Positions 44,315 through 56,198 of a stretch of DNA of 64,000 nucleotides are shown here, in pieces. The notes beneath the pieces were generated by a model. That model searched no databases and was not told where the DNA came from. It saw only the letters and a program-made list of their open reading frames with translations. How positions within the stretch are numbered: position 1 is the first letter of the stretch; each line of letters opens with the position of its first letter. The stretch is taken from contig NZ_PDJB01000001.1 of NCBI RefSeq assembly GCF_002563895.1, positions 3,703,501-3,767,500 on the forward strand. The letters run 5' to 3'. The stretch comes from Pseudomonas lurida (GTDB taxonomy: Bacteria > Pseudomonadota > Gammaproteobacteria > Pseudomonadales > Pseudomonadaceae). The translations under genes were made by a program, and so were the position numbers.

Positions 44315-45052
44315 ATGTCCCTACGCACCCTGCTCACCGCTCTTCTCCTGACCGCCAGCCTCTCGGCCGTGGCCGACACCGAAGTCGTCAACCTGAGCAA
44401 CCGCACCAGCGCCGACCTGCTCCCCGTGGCGCAGAACTTTCTCGGCAAGGACGGCACCGTCAGCGCCTACGGCAACCAGTTGATCGTGAATGCCGACCCG
44501 GCCAAGATCCAGGACCTGCGCGCCCTGCTCTCCCAGCTGGACACACCCGCCAAACGCTTGCTGATCACTGTCGACACCAACGAAAACAACCAGCAGAACA
44601 GCGGTGACAGCCAGACCCGCATCATCAGCTACGGCACCACCAGCCGCGATGGCGGGGTCCAGCAGATCCAGGCCAGCGAAGGCGTGCCCGCGCTGATCCA
44701 GGTCGGCCAGAGCGTGCCTTTGACCACCACCCAGCAGGACAGCTACGGCCGACTGCAGAACCAGACCCAGTATCGCAACGTGACCCAGGGTTTCTACGTG
44801 ACCGCCAGCGTCACCGGCGAGACCGTGCACCTGGCGATCAGTACCAACCGTGACCGCATGAGCCAGGAGCGTCCGGATGTAGTGAACTTGCAAAGCACCG
44901 ACACAACCGTCAGCGGGCGCCTGGGCGAATGGATCACCCTGGCCGGCATCAACCGCGAGACCCAGGCCGACAAATCCTCTACAACCCGCAGCTACTCTAC
45001 TCAGGGCCGCGATGACCTGACGGTGCGGGTCAAGGTCGATACCCTGAACTGA
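44315..45052 (+). CDS. Periplasmic protein with secretin-like domains
   Basis: 245 residues with a signal peptide ending AVA (residue 20). Residues 21-80 form an N-domain of the secretin/TonB short type: VVNLSNRTSADLLPVAQNFLGKDGTVSAYGNQLIV. Residues 80-245 resemble part of a secretin beta domain (VPALIQVGQSVPLTTTQQ, GFYVTASVTGETVHLAIS, VSGRLGEWITLAGI). It lacks the length and membrane lip of a real secretin and no secretion genes are nearby, so it is a soluble or surface relative. Similar genes occur at this locus in other pseudomonads. Function unknown. Confidence 0.82.
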   Translation: MSLRTLLTALLLTASLSAVADTEVVNLSNRTSADLLPVAQNFLGKDGTVSAYGNQLIVNADPAKIQDLRALLSQLDTPAKRLLITVDTNENNQQNSGDSQTRIISYGTTSRDGGVQQIQASEGVPALIQVGQSVPLTTTQQDSYGRLQNQTQYRNVTQGFYVTASVTGETVHLAISTNRDRMSQERPDVVNLQSTDTTVSGRLGEWITLAGINRETQADKSSTTRSYSTQGRDDLTVRVKVDTLN

Positions 45053-45543
45053 AGCACCAAAAACTGACTGGCGAGTCGTATTAGACTAAAGATGTAGTGC
45101 TTGAAAAAAAGCACTACAAACCATTTGACGATCCAAAAAAGCATGGGCATGATGGCCTCGCTCCCGCTAATCAGGGGCCCTGGCAAGGGCCTTCGGATCG
45201 TCGCTCTAAGCTACCCACCTGAGCCGATTCGTGTCTGTACTGCCCACAAGGCGTGTTTGACGAGGTTGCGACTGGAACGAAGTTGTCCCGAGGGACGGAA
45301 GCTAACCAGGTAACCCGGCTACACGCTGTTGAACATCCGAGGGCCCACGACGCCTGAAGACCGTTCTCGGTCCGCCTGTACCTACTCCACCCTCTCGCCA
45401 ATCGTTCATCCCGTCGCATTCCCCGCCATACCCGACATGACCGCCTAAGCTTCTGGTCAGCGAGCAGCCCTGCCCACGCATCTGAATGCAGGGCTGGCAA
45501 ATGGATTTTTCCACCACAAGAAGACGCGACGAGGTTTACTTCC
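45053..45543. other. Gene-free region upstream of aceA
   Basis: 491 bases without a coding frame. A 9-base inverted repeat at 45094-45117 (GTAGTGCTT, six-base loop, AAGCACTAC) lies 42 bases past the previous stop and has no T run on the plus strand. On the minus strand a run of T falls in its loop. The remainder presumably holds the aceA promoter and a long leader; no clear promoter boxes were identified. GAGG precedes the aceA ATG. Confidence 0.5.
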
Positions 45544-46869
<1,326 letters not shown>

Positions 46870-46931
46870 GCACCGCGTACACGGCCACTGCGGCCCCAAG
46901 GAAGACCTAACCGCAGTGCCGCACAACAATC

Positions 46932-46960
46932 ACGCCCCGACTGGTTCGGGGCGTTTTTTT
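46932..46960 (+). terminator. Terminator after aceA
   Basis: Stem ACGCCCCGA/TTCGGGGCGT with a CTGG loop, followed by a run of seven T. Confidence 0.9.
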
Positions 46961-46999
46961 GCCCCCGCACAAATCCCCTGCCCCAACACAACCCAAACT

Positions 47000-47086
47000 G
47001 TGGGAGCGGGCTTGCCCGCGAAAGCGTCGGCCCGGCTGGAACACCTTTGGCTGCCACACCGCCATCGCGGGCAAGCCCGCTTCAAC
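47000..47086. repeat. REP pair in the opposite arrangement to the other REPINs
   Basis: First unit 47000-47022 (GTGGGAGCGGGCTTGCCCGC and on) and second unit 47064-47086 (ATCGCGGGCAAGCCCGCTTC and on), spacer about 41 bases. Here the GTGGG ends point outward and the CGCG ends inward, the reverse of the pairs at 12.8 and 20.8 kb. Confidence 0.85.
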
Positions 47087-47253
47087 AGGAAAATGCCGCA
47101 AGCCTGGAGATTTTGCGCAAAACATTGACCCAGAGCGGTATTGGCACGATTCAAATCGGTTAAAAGATCTGTTCCAGCAACTAGCGGTAATCAAAGCAAG
47201 TAACGGCAACTTCCCCCGCCACACGAGAAACATTCGCTTAAACCCTACGCAAA

Positions 47254-47268
47254 CAATATTCATTATCA
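47254..47268 (-). promoter_or_regulatory. Fur-box-like sequence upstream of nuo
   Basis: The minus strand reads TGATAATGAATATTG. The first heptamer matches the Fur consensus half-site TGATAAT fully, and four of seven positions match in the second half. It is about 260 bases before nuoA. This is a sequence match only. Confidence 0.25.
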
Positions 47269-47525
47269 TTTAGCGCATGAAAACTTCGTTACCGGTTAAA
47301 CAAAACAGATTTGATCAAATGCCCGCTAATGCCCACCCTGCAAGGGCTGCAGCCCCACAAAGGTGCACTATGTGCTTATTCCATCGAATAATTTCGCTAT
47401 AGGAATTTTACTTGCCCGGTGTTTAGCCATAAAATCACCGCGATTGATTGCAGTGCGACATATCGTCACTGCATCGTTACTTTTTCGAGCTCAGAGACCT
47501 TTGCTCTCTGTTAAGGATTTCCAGC

Positions 47526-47939
47526 ATGACCGAAGCGACAGGACTCATGGCCCACAACTGGGGCTTTGCCATTTTCCTCCTCGGTGTTGTCGGCCTCTGC
47601 GCCTTCATGCTCGGTGTTTCCAGCCTCCTCGGGTCAAAAGCCTGGGGCCGCAGCAAAAATGAACCGTTCGAGTCCGGCATGCTGCCTACAGGTGGCGCCC
47701 GCTTGCGGCTCTCAGCCAAATTCTATCTGGTCGCGATGCTGTTCGTGATCTTCGATATCGAAGCCCTCTTTCTCTTTGCCTGGTCTGTGTCCGTCCGCGA
47801 AAGCGGCTGGACCGGATTCGTCGAAGCCCTCGTTTTCATAGCAATTCTGTTGGCAGGCCTTGTCTACCTATTCCGAGTGGGCGCCCTTGACTGGGCTCCG
47901 GAAGCTCGTCGTAAGCGGCAAGCGAAGCTGAAACAATGA
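47526..47939 (+). CDS. nuoA: NADH-quinone oxidoreductase subunit A
   Basis: A 137-residue membrane subunit of complex I with three helices: [43 protein letters not shown] and [19 protein letters not shown]. The loop [21 protein letters not shown] after the first helix is the conserved NuoA loop near the quinone entrance; the DIEALFLF acidic residues are also conserved. The ATG at 47526 has AAGGA upstream. It is the first gene of the 13-gene operon. Confidence 0.95.
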   Translation: MTEATGLMAHNWGFAIFLLGVVGLCAFMLGVSSLLGSKAWGRSKNEPFESGMLPTGGARLRLSAKFYLVAMLFVIFDIEALFLFAWSVSVRESGWTGFVEALVFIAILLAGLVYLFRVGALDWAPEARRKRQAKLKQ

Positions 47940-47949
47940 GGCTTTGGCG

Positions 47950-48624
47950 ATGCAATACAATCTCACCAGGATCGACCCGGATGCTCCTAACGAGCAGTAC
48001 CCCATCGGCGAACGGGAAACCGTTTCCGACCCGTTAGAAGACCAAGTCCACAAAAACATCTACATGGGCAAGCTGGAAGACGTGCTGAGTGGCGCGGTCA
48101 ACTGGGGACGTAAGAACTCCCTGTGGCCGTACAACTTCGGTCTGTCCTGCTGCTACGTGGAAATGACCACCGCCTTCACGGCGCCCCACGACATCGCGCG
48201 CTTTGGCGCCGAAGTTATCCGGGCATCGCCGCGCCAGGCGGATTTCATGGTTATCGCCGGAACCTGCTTTATCAAGATGGCGCCGATCATTCAGCGTCTC
48301 TACGAGCAAATGCTCGAGCCAAAGTGGGTTATCTCCATGGGTTCGTGCGCCAACTCCGGTGGCATGTACGACATCTACTCCGTGGTTCAGGGAGTGGACA
48401 AGTTCCTGCCCGTGGACGTCTACGTGCCTGGCTGCCCGCCCCGACCTGAAGCATTCCTGCAAGGCTTGATGCTGTTGCAGGAGTCGATTGGCAAGGAGCG
48501 TCGCCCGCTTTCCTGGGTCGTCGGCGATCAAGGCGTGTACCGCGCCGAGATGCCGTCGCAAAAGGAACAGCGCCGCGAACAGCGAATCGCAGTCACCAAC
48601 CTGCGCAGCCCCGACGAAGTCTGA
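47950..48624 (+). CDS. nuoB: NADH-quinone oxidoreductase subunit B
   Basis: A 224-residue peripheral-arm subunit holding the terminal [4Fe-4S] cluster N2 that reduces quinone. The ligands are Cys67 and Cys68 (LSCCYVEM), Cys133 (GSCANSGG) and Cys162 ([10 protein letters not shown]). The start is the ATG at 47950; a TTG two codons earlier is in frame. It lies 10 bases after nuoA. Confidence 0.96.
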   Translation: MQYNLTRIDPDAPNEQYPIGERETVSDPLEDQVHKNIYMGKLEDVLSGAVNWGRKNSLWPYNFGLSCCYVEMTTAFTAPHDIARFGAEVIRASPRQADFMVIAGTCFIKMAPIIQRLYEQMLEPKWVISMGSCANSGGMYDIYSVVQGVDKFLPVDVYVPGCPPRPEAFLQGLMLLQESIGKERRPLSWVVGDQGVYRAEMPSQKEQRREQRIAVTNLRSPDEV

Positions 48625-48696
48625 TCCAGCACCGCTTCTTTTATAGAACGAAAACCTGGCTTCATTCTTTACGTTGACCGAAAGCGATAAAAAACC

Positions 48697-50481
48697 ATGA
48701 CTACAGGCAGTGCTCTGTACATCCCGCCTTATAAGGCAGACGACCAGGATGTGGTCGTCGAACTCAATAACCGTTTTGGCCCTGACGCCTTCACCGCCCA
48801 GGCCACACGCACCGGTATGCCGGTGCTGTGGGTGGCGCGGGCCAAGCTTGTCGAAGTCCTGACCTTCCTGCGCAACCTGCCCAAGCCGTACGTCATGCTC
48901 TATGACCTGCATGGCGTGGACGAGCGTCTGCGCACCAAGCGCCAAGGGCTGCCGAGCGGTGCCGATTTCACCGTGTTCTATCACCTGCTGTCGATCGAAC
49001 GTAACAGCGACGTGATGATCAAGGTCGCGCTGTCCGAAAGCGACCTGAGCGTGCCGACCGTGACCGGTATCTGGCCGAACGCCAGCTGGTACGAGCGCGA
49101 AGTCTGGGACATGTTCGGGATCGACTTCCCGGGCCACCCACACCTGACGCGCATCATGATGCCGCCGACCTGGGAAGGTCACCCGCTGCGCAAGGACTTC
49201 CCTGCCCGCGCCACCGAATTCGACCCGTTCAGCCTCAACCTCGCCAAGCAACAGCTTGAAGAAGAGGCCGCACGCTTCCGTCCGGAAGACTGGGGCATGA
49301 AGCGCTCCGGCACCAACGAGGACTACATGTTCCTCAACCTGGGCCCGAACCACCCTTCGGCTCACGGTGCCTTCCGTATCATCCTGCAGCTGGACGGCGA
49401 AGAAATCGTCGACTGCGTACCGGACATCGGCTACCACCACCGTGGTGCCGAGAAAATGGCCGAGCGTCAGTCGTGGCACAGCTTCATCCCGTACACCGAC
49501 CGTATCGACTACCTCGGCGGCGTGATGAACAACCTGCCGTACGTACTCTCGGTCGAGAAGCTGGCTGGCATCAAGGTGCCGGACCGGGTCGACACCATCC
49601 GCATCATGATGGCCGAGTTCTTCCGGATCACCAGCCACCTGCTGTTCCTGGGTACCTATATCCAGGACGTTGGCGCCATGACCCCGGTGTTCTTCACCTT
49701 CACCGACCGTCAGCGCGCCTACAAGGTCATCGAAGCCATCACCGGCTTCCGCCTGCACCCGGCCTGGTACCGCATCGGTGGCGTAGCCCACGACCTGCCC
49801 AATGGCTGGGAGCGCCTGGTCAAGGAGTTCATCGACTGGATGCCCAAGCGTCTGGACGAGTACCAAAAAGCCGCCCTGGACAACAGCATCCTCAAGGGCC
49901 GGACCATCGGCGTCGCGCAGTACAACACCAAGGAAGCCCTGGAATGGGGTGTCACCGGTGCCGGCCTGCGTTCCACCGGTTGCGATTTCGACCTGCGCAA
50001 GGCGCGCCCGTACTCCGGCTACGAGAACTTCGAGTTCGAAGTGCCGCTGGCCGCCAATGGCGATGCCTACGACCGTTGCATCGTGCGCGTCGAAGAAATG
50101 CGCCAGAGCCTGAAGATCATCGAGCAGTGCATGCGCAACATGCCAGCCGGCCCGTACAAGGCGGATCACCCGCTGACCACGCCGCCGCCGAAAGAGCGCA
50201 CGCTGCAGCACATCGAAACCCTGATCACGCACTTCCTGCAGGTTTCGTGGGGCCCGGTCATGCCGGCCAACGAGTCCTTCCAGATGATCGAAGCGACCAA
50301 GGGTATCAACAGTTATTACCTGACGAGCGATGGCGGCACCATGAGCTACCGCACCCGGATCCGTACCCCCAGCTTCGCCCACTTGCAGCAGATCCCTTCG
50401 GTGATCAAAGGCGAGATGGTCGCGGACTTGATTGCGTACCTGGGTAGTATCGATTTCGTTATGGCCGACGTGGACCGCTAA
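48697..50481 (+). CDS. nuoC: NADH-quinone oxidoreductase, fused subunits C and D
   Basis: A 594-residue fusion (NuoCD). The NuoC part (about 1-190) ends around [22 protein letters not shown]. The NuoD part (about 205-594) begins [20 protein letters not shown], with the quinone-pocket His of NHPSAHG, and contains [31 protein letters not shown] and the C-terminal [12 protein letters not shown]. The fusion is normal for gammaproteobacteria. A 72-base gap after nuoB has no strong ribosome site (only GAAAGCGA), so initiation may be weak. Confidence 0.96.
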   Translation: MTTGSALYIPPYKADDQDVVVELNNRFGPDAFTAQATRTGMPVLWVARAKLVEVLTFLRNLPKPYVMLYDLHGVDERLRTKRQGLPSGADFTVFYHLLSIERNSDVMIKVALSESDLSVPTVTGIWPNASWYEREVWDMFGIDFPGHPHLTRIMMPPTWEGHPLRKDFPARATEFDPFSLNLAKQQLEEEAARFRPEDWGMKRSGTNEDYMFLNLGPNHPSAHGAFRIILQLDGEEIVDCVPDIGYHHRGAEKMAERQSWHSFIPYTDRIDYLGGVMNNLPYVLSVEKLAGIKVPDRVDTIRIMMAEFFRITSHLLFLGTYIQDVGAMTPVFFTFTDRQRAYKVIEAITGFRLHPAWYRIGGVAHDLPNGWERLVKEFIDWMPKRLDEYQKAALDNSILKGRTIGVAQYNTKEALEWGVTGAGLRSTGCDFDLRKARPYSGYENFEFEVPLAANGDAYDRCIVRVEEMRQSLKIIEQCMRNMPAGPYKADHPLTTPPPKERTLQHIETLITHFLQVSWGPVMPANESFQMIEATKGINSYYLTSDGGTMSYRTRIRTPSFAHLQQIPSVIKGEMVADLIAYLGSIDFVMADVDR

Positions 50482-50483
50482 GC

Positions 50484-50981
50484 ATGAACAGCACGCTTAT
50501 CCAGACAGACCGTTTCACCCTGAGTGAAACCGAGCGCTCGGCCATCGAGCACGAGCTGCATCACTACGAAGACCCGCGCGCGGCGTCGATCGAAGCCCTG
50601 AAGATCGTCCAGAAGGAACGTGGCTGGGTGCCGGACGGCGCCCTCTACGCCATCGGCGAGATCCTCGGCATCCCTGCCAGCGACGTTGAAGGCGTGGCCA
50701 CGTTCTACAGCCAGATCTTCCGCCAGCCGGTCGGCCGTCACATCATTCGCGTGTGCGACAGCATGGTCTGCTACATCGGAGGCCACGAATCGGTGGTCAG
50801 CGAAATCCAGAACAAGCTGGGCATCGGCCTCGGCCAGACCACCCCGGACGGCCGCTTCACGCTGCTGCCGGTGTGCTGCCTGGGCAACTGCGACAAGGCG
50901 CCGGCGTTGATGATCGACGACGACACATTCGGTGACGTGCAGCCCGCTGGCGTGACCCAATTGCTCGAGGGCTACCCATGA
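50484..50981 (+). CDS. nuoE: NADH-quinone oxidoreductase subunit E
   Basis: A 165-residue thioredoxin-fold subunit binding [2Fe-2S] cluster N1a. The ligands are Cys91 and Cys96 (CDSMVC) and Cys132 and Cys136 (CLGNC). It is part of the NADH-oxidising module with NuoF and NuoG. Its start is 2 bases after nuoCD and its stop overlaps nuoF by 4 bases. Confidence 0.95.
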   Translation: MNSTLIQTDRFTLSETERSAIEHELHHYEDPRAASIEALKIVQKERGWVPDGALYAIGEILGIPASDVEGVATFYSQIFRQPVGRHIIRVCDSMVCYIGGHESVVSEIQNKLGIGLGQTTPDGRFTLLPVCCLGNCDKAPALMIDDDTFGDVQPAGVTQLLEGYP

Positions 50982-52333
50982 CCCTGACCTCTTTCGGCCC
51001 GGCGAACCTGATCAAGCGTTCGCCTGAAACCCATCCGCTGACCTGGCGCCTGCGGGACGATGCCGAACCCGTATGGTTCGACGAATACCAGGCCAAGAAC
51101 GGTTACGCCGCTGCGCGCAAAGCCTTCGCCGACATGGCCCAGGACGACATCGTCCAGACCGTGAAAGACGCCGGCCTCAAAGGTCGCGGTGGTGCAGGCT
51201 TCCCCACTGGCGTGAAGTGGGGCCTGATGCCCAAGGACGAATCCATCAACATCCGCTACCTGCTGTGCAACGCGGATGAAATGGAACCCAACACCTGGAA
51301 AGACCGCATGCTGATGGAGCAACTGCCCCATCTGCTGATCGAAGGCATGCTGATCAGCGCCCGCGCGCTGAAAACCTACCGTGGCTACATCTTCCTGCGT
51401 GGCGAGTACACCACCGCCGCCAAGCACCTCAACCGTGCCGTGGAAGAAGCCAAGGCCGCAGGCCTGTTGGGCAAGAACATCCTCGGTTCCGGTTTCGACT
51501 TCGAACTGTTCGTGCACACTGGCGCCGGGCGTTACATCTGCGGTGAAGAAACCGCACTGATCAACTCCCTCGAAGGTCGCCGTGCCAACCCGCGCTCCAA
51601 GCCGCCCTTCCCTGCCGCCGTTGGCGTGTGGGGCAAGCCGACTTGCGTGAACAACGTCGAGACCCTGTGCAACGTGCCGGCGATCATTGCCGACGGCGTT
51701 GACTGGTACAAATCGTTGGCCCGCGAAGGCAGCGAAGACATGGGCACCAAGCTCATGGGCTTCTCCGGCAAGGTCAAGAACCCTGGTCTGTGGGAGCTGC
51801 CGTTCGGCGTGACCGCACGCGAGTTGTTCGAGGACTACGCCGGCGGCATGCGCGACGGTTACACCCTCAAGGCCTGGCAGCCAGGCGGCGCCGGTACTGG
51901 CTTCCTGCTGCCCGAGCACCTCGACGCACAAATGTATGCCGGCGGCATCGGCAAGGTGGGCACCCGGATGGGTACCGGCCTGGCCATGGCGGTCGACAAC
52001 ACCGTGAACATGGTGTCCTTGCTGCGCAACATGGAGCAGTTCTTTGCCCGCGAATCCTGCGGCTTCTGCACCCCATGCCGCGACGGCCTGCCTTGGAGCG
52101 TCAAGCTGCTGATGGCCCTGGAAAACGGCGAAGGCCGTGAGGGTGACATCGAGACCCTGCTGGGTCTGGTCGGTTTCCTTGGCCCGGGCAAGACCTTCTG
52201 TGCTCACGCACCGGGCGCCGTGGAGCCATTGGGCAGCGCAATCAAATACTTCCGCTCGGAGTTCGAAGCCGGCATCGCGCCTACCAGCGCCGCCGTCCCG
52301 CCTCTGGCAAGGCCGATCGTAGTCGGCGCGTAA
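50978..52333 (+). CDS. nuoF: NADH-quinone oxidoreductase subunit F
   Basis: A 451-residue NADH- and FMN-binding subunit. The glycine-rich FMN/NADH motif is [16 protein letters not shown]. The N3 [4Fe-4S] ligands are Cys361, Cys364 and Cys367 ([12 protein letters not shown]) and Cys408 (KTFCAHAPG). The ATGA overlap with nuoE indicates coupling. Unlike its neighbours it is followed by a 135-base gap with a strong hairpin before nuoG. Confidence 0.96.
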   Translation: MTLTSFGPANLIKRSPETHPLTWRLRDDAEPVWFDEYQAKNGYAAARKAFADMAQDDIVQTVKDAGLKGRGGAGFPTGVKWGLMPKDESINIRYLLCNADEMEPNTWKDRMLMEQLPHLLIEGMLISARALKTYRGYIFLRGEYTTAAKHLNRAVEEAKAAGLLGKNILGSGFDFELFVHTGAGRYICGEETALINSLEGRRANPRSKPPFPAAVGVWGKPTCVNNVETLCNVPAIIADGVDWYKSLAREGSEDMGTKLMGFSGKVKNPGLWELPFGVTARELFEDYAGGMRDGYTLKAWQPGGAGTGFLLPEHLDAQMYAGGIGKVGTRMGTGLAMAVDNTVNMVSLLRNMEQFFARESCGFCTPCRDGLPWSVKLLMALENGEGREGDIETLLGLVGFLGPGKTFCAHAPGAVEPLGSAIKYFRSEFEAGIAPTSAAVPPLARPIVVGA

Positions 52334-52341
52334 CGCTTTAA

Positions 52342-52369
52342 AAGGCGAAGGGTCCGTGCCCTTCGCCTT
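52342..52369 (+). other. Strong intercistronic hairpin between nuoF and nuoG
   Basis: A perfect 11-base stem AAGGCGAAGGG/CCCTTCGCCTT with a TCCGTG loop begins 9 bases after the nuoF stop. CTCATGGGG follows, so there is no T run. It looks more like an RNA-stability or processing element than a terminator. Confidence 0.7.
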
Positions 52370-52468
52370 CTCATGGGGTGACGCCGTAAAGGCTGTGTTG
52401 AGGCCCATGAATAACAAGATTCCATTAGCCACGCCCGCTGACAACGGGCCAACGAAGAACTTTGAACC

Positions 52469-55183
52469 ATGGCCACTATCCACGTAGACGGCAAAGCGCT
52501 CGAAGTCGATGGGGCGGACAACCTGTTACAGGCATGTCTGTCACTAGGCCTCGACATCCCGTATTTCTGCTGGCACCCCGCGCTTGGTAGCGTCGGTGCC
52601 TGTCGCCAGTGCGCGGTCAAGCAGTACACCGACGAGAACGACACCCGTGGTCGTATCGTCATGTCCTGCATGACGCCAGCCACCGACAACACCTGGATCT
52701 CCATCGACGATGAAGAATCCAAGGCGTTCCGCGCCAGTGTCGTCGAGTGGCTGATGACCAACCACCCTCACGACTGCCCGGTCTGTGAGGAAGGTGGTCA
52801 CTGCCACCTGCAAGACATGACGGTGATGACCGGCCACAACGAGCGCCGTTATCGCTTCACCAAGCGTACCCACCAGAACCAGGACCTCGGCCCGTTCATT
52901 TCCCACGAAATGAACCGCTGCATCGCCTGCTATCGCTGCGTGCGCTTCTATAAAGACTACGCCGGCGGCACCGACCTCGGCGTATTCGGCGCCCACGACA
53001 ACGTGTACTTCGGTCGCGTTGAAGACGGCGTGCTCGAAAGCGAGTTCTCCGGCAACCTCACCGAGGTCTGCCCGACCGGTGTGTTCACCGACAAGACTCA
53101 CTCCGAGCGCTACAACCGTAAATGGGACATGCAGTTCTCGCCGAGCATCTGCCATGGCTGCTCCAGCGGTTGCAACATCTCCCCGGGCGAGCGCTACGGC
53201 GAATTGCGTCGGATCGAAAACCGCTTCAACGGTTCGGTCAACCAGTACTTCCTGTGCGACCGTGGCCGTTTCGGCTATGGCTACGTCAACCGCGAAGACC
53301 GTCCCCGCCAGCCGCTGCTGGCCGATGGCGCCAAGCTGAGCCTGGACGACGCGCTGGATAAAGCCGCCGACCTGCTGCGCGGCCGCAACATCGTCGGGAT
53401 CGGTTCGCCCCGTGCCAGCCTCGAAAGCAACTACGCGTTGCGCGAACTGGTCGGCGCCGAGCACTTCTACTCCGGCATCGAAGCCGGTGAGCTGGAGCGC
53501 ATCCGCCTAGTCCTGCAAGTGCTGAACGACAGCCCGCTGCCGGTGCCGAACATGCGCGACATCGAAGACCACGACGCCATCTTCGTGCTCGGTGAAGACC
53601 TGACCCAGACCGCCGCCCGCATCGCCCTGTCGCTGCGCCAGTCGGTCAAAGGCAAGGCCGAAGACATGGCCGACGCCATGCGCGTCCAGCCTTGGCTCGA
53701 CGCCGCGGTGAAAAACATCGGCCAGCACGCGCTGAACCCGCTGTTTATTGCAAGCCTGGCTGAAACCAAGCTCGACGACATCGCCGAAGAATGCGTCCAC
53801 GCGGCACCGGACGACCTGGCGCGCATCGGTTTTGCCGTGGCCCACGCCCTCGACGCCAGCGCACCAGCCGTCGAAGGCCTGGACACTGAAGCCGGTGAAC
53901 TGGCCCAGCGCATTGCCGACGCCCTGCTGGCGGCCAAGCGCCCATTGATCATTGCCGGCACCTCGTTGGGTTCCAAGGCATTGATCGAGGCGGCGGCGAA
54001 TATTGCGAAAGCCCTGAAGCTGCGCGACAAGAACGGTTCGATCAGCCTGGTCGTGCCGGAAGCCAACAGCCTTGGCCTGGCCATGCTCGGTGGCGAGTCC
54101 CTGGACGCGGCCCTGCAAGCAGTGACCGATGGCAACGCTGACGCCATCGTGGTGCTGGAAAACGACCTGTACACCCGCACCGATGCCGCCAAGGTCGACG
54201 CTGCGCTGAACGCCGCGAAGGTCCTGATCGTCGCCGACCACCAGAAGACCGCCACCAGCGATCGCGCCCACCTGGTGCTGCCAGCCGCCACCTTCGCCGA
54301 AGGCGACGGTACCCTGGTCAGCCAGGAAGGCCGCGCCCAGCGCTTCTTCCAGGTGTTCGATCCGAAGTACATGGACGCCAGCATCCTGGTTCACGAAGGC
54401 TGGCGCTGGCTGCATGCCCTGCGCGCGACCCTGCTGAACCAGCCGATCGACTGGACCCAGCTCGACCACGTGACCGCCGCCTGCGCCGCAAGCGCACCGC
54501 AACTGGCACGTATCGTCGACGCCGCACCGTCCGCCGCGTTCCGCATCAAGGGCATGAAACTGGCCCGTGAACCGCTGCGTTACTCCGGTCGTACCGCCAT
54601 GCGCGCCAACATCAGCGTGCACGAACCGCGTACGCCGCAAGACCCCGACACCGCGTTCGCCTTCTCCATGGAAGGTTACTCGGGTTCGGTCGAGCCGCGT
54701 CAGCAGGTGCCATTCGCCTGGTCGCCGGGCTGGAACTCGCCACAGGCCTGGAACAAGTTCCAGGACGAAGTCGGTGGTCATATCCGCGCTGGCGACCCAG
54801 GCACTCGCCTGATCGAAAGCCAAGGTGACGCGCTGAACTGGTTCGCTGCCGTACCGCGTCCGTTCAACCCGGCCCAGGGCACCTGGCAGGTTGTGCCGTT
54901 CTTCCACCTGTTCGGCAGCGAAGAGAACTCTTCCAAGGCCGCGCCGGTTCAAGAACGCATCCCGCAAGCCTATGTATCGGTGGCCAAGTCCGAAGCTGAC
55001 CGCCTGGGCGTCAACGACGGTGCCCTGCTCAGCCTGAACGTGGCTGGCCAGACCTTGCGCCTGCCGCTGCGCATCAATGATCAATTGGGTGCTGGCCTGG
55101 TTGCACTGCCCAAAGGCCTCGCCGGTATTCCACCGGCGATCTTTGGCAAAACCGTTGACGGTCTGCAGGAGGCAGCGCAATGA
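52469..55183 (+). CDS. nuoG: NADH-quinone oxidoreductase subunit G
   Basis: A 904-residue iron-sulfur subunit. The N-terminal ferredoxin-like domain has Cys34, Cys45, Cys48 and Cys67 for a [2Fe-2S] cluster. [17 protein letters not shown] gives the His/Cys ligands of N5, and [10 protein letters not shown] with CPTGVF belongs to N4. [10 protein letters not shown] (Cys228, 231, 235) is the extra N7 cluster site of some bacteria. The rest is a molybdopterin-oxidoreductase-like fold without cofactor. No good ribosome site precedes the ATG, which lies within a short ORF at 52407-52487. Confidence 0.95.
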   Translation: MATIHVDGKALEVDGADNLLQACLSLGLDIPYFCWHPALGSVGACRQCAVKQYTDENDTRGRIVMSCMTPATDNTWISIDDEESKAFRASVVEWLMTNHPHDCPVCEEGGHCHLQDMTVMTGHNERRYRFTKRTHQNQDLGPFISHEMNRCIACYRCVRFYKDYAGGTDLGVFGAHDNVYFGRVEDGVLESEFSGNLTEVCPTGVFTDKTHSERYNRKWDMQFSPSICHGCSSGCNISPGERYGELRRIENRFNGSVNQYFLCDRGRFGYGYVNREDRPRQPLLADGAKLSLDDALDKAADLLRGRNIVGIGSPRASLESNYALRELVGAEHFYSGIEAGELERIRLVLQVLNDSPLPVPNMRDIEDHDAIFVLGEDLTQTAARIALSLRQSVKGKAEDMADAMRVQPWLDAAVKNIGQHALNPLFIASLAETKLDDIAEECVHAAPDDLARIGFAVAHALDASAPAVEGLDTEAGELAQRIADALLAAKRPLIIAGTSLGSKALIEAAANIAKALKLRDKNGSISLVVPEANSLGLAMLGGESLDAALQAVTDGNADAIVVLENDLYTRTDAAKVDAALNAAKVLIVADHQKTATSDRAHLVLPAATFAEGDGTLVSQEGRAQRFFQVFDPKYMDASILVHEGWRWLHALRATLLNQPIDWTQLDHVTAACAASAPQLARIVDAAPSAAFRIKGMKLAREPLRYSGRTAMRANISVHEPRTPQDPDTAFAFSMEGYSGSVEPRQQVPFAWSPGWNSPQAWNKFQDEVGGHIRAGDPGTRLIESQGDALNWFAAVPRPFNPAQGTWQVVPFFHLFGSEENSSKAAPVQERIPQAYVSVAKSEADRLGVNDGALLSLNVAGQTLRLPLRINDQLGAGLVALPKGLAGIPPAIFGKTVDGLQEAAQ

Positions 55184-56187
55184 CCTGGTTCACCCCTGAA
55201 GTGATCGACGTGATCATCTCGGTCGTCAAGGCCATCGTGATCCTGTTGGCCGTGGTCGTCGCGGGCGCCCTGCTCAGCTTCGTGGAGCGTCGCCTGCTGG
55301 GCTGGTGGCAGGACCGTTACGGTCCGAACCGCGTTGGCCCGTTTGGTATGTTCCAGATCGCCGCCGACATGCTGAAAATGTTCTTCAAGGAAGACTGGAC
55401 CCCGCCGTTTGCCGACAAGGTGATCTTCACCCTGGCACCGGTCGTGGCCATGAGCGCCTTGCTGATCGCCTTTGCGATCATCCCGATCACCCCGACCTGG
55501 GGCGTGGCGGACCTGAACATCGGCTTGCTGTTCTTCTTCGCCATGGCCGGCCTGTCGGTGTACGCGGTGCTGTTCGCCGGTTGGTCGAGCAACAACAAGT
55601 TCGCCCTGCTGGGCAGCTTGCGGGCGTCGGCCCAGACCGTGTCCTACGAAGTGTTCATGGGCCTCGCGCTGATGGGCATCGTGGTGCAGGTGGGCTCGTT
55701 CAACATGCGCGACATCGTCGAGTACCAGGCACAGAACCTGTGGTTCATCATTCCGCAGTTCTTCGGCTTCTGTACCTTCTTCATCGCTGGCGTCGCCGTG
55801 ACTCACCGTCACCCGTTCGACCAGCCGGAAGCGGAACAGGAACTGGCCGACGGTTACCACATCGAATACGCCGGCATGAAATGGGGCATGTTCTTCGTCG
55901 GTGAGTACATCGGCATCATCTTGATCTCGGCCCTGCTGGTCACGCTGTTCTTCGGCGGCTGGCACGGTCCATTCGGCATCCTGCCGCAGTTGGCGTTCTT
56001 CTGGTTCTTCCTGAAGACCGCGTTCTTCATCATGTTGTTTATCCTGCTGCGCGCTTCCATTCCGCGTCCACGATACGACCAGGTGATGGATTTCAGCTGG
56101 CGCTTCTGCCTGCCGCTGACCCTGATCAATTTGCTGGTGACTGCTGCCGTTGTGTTGTTGAACACGCCAGCGGGCGCGGTTCAGTGA
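55180..56187 (+). CDS. nuoH: NADH-quinone oxidoreductase subunit H
   Basis: A 335-residue membrane subunit with eight helices that forms much of the quinone tunnel. Signatures are [24 protein letters not shown] in the first loop, [15 protein letters not shown], and [31 protein letters not shown], which holds the acidic residues that couple quinone reduction to proton transfer. It overlaps nuoG by 4 bases. Confidence 0.96.
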   Translation: MTWFTPEVIDVIISVVKAIVILLAVVVAGALLSFVERRLLGWWQDRYGPNRVGPFGMFQIAADMLKMFFKEDWTPPFADKVIFTLAPVVAMSALLIAFAIIPITPTWGVADLNIGLLFFFAMAGLSVYAVLFAGWSSNNKFALLGSLRASAQTVSYEVFMGLALMGIVVQVGSFNMRDIVEYQAQNLWFIIPQFFGFCTFFIAGVAVTHRHPFDQPEAEQELADGYHIEYAGMKWGMFFVGEYIGIILISALLVTLFFGGWHGPFGILPQLAFFWFFLKTAFFIMLFILLRASIPRPRYDQVMDFSWRFCLPLTLINLLVTAAVVLLNTPAGAVQ

Positions 56188-56198
56188 GGATTTGACCC

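Larger units (their letters stand above)
46870..47525. other. Region between aceA and the nuo operon
   Basis: 656 bases without a gene. It holds in order the aceA terminator, a REPIN, an AT-richer section with a Fur-like sequence, and the nuo leader. An imperfect palindrome at 47451-47473 (GCAGTGCGA, CATA, TCGTCACTGC) lies about 55 bases before nuoA and could be a protein site or leader hairpin. TTAAGGA stands at normal distance before the nuoA ATG. Confidence 0.55.

Noticed and set aside
44315..45052. A type II or III secretion secretin
   Set aside because: At 245 residues it lacks most of the secretin beta domain and has no secretion genes nearby; only secretin-like fragments are present.
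47311..47320. TTTGATCAAA upstream of nuo as an Anr/Fnr box
   Set aside because: The half-sites TTGAT and ATCAA overlap rather than being separated by four bases, so it does not fit the consensus.
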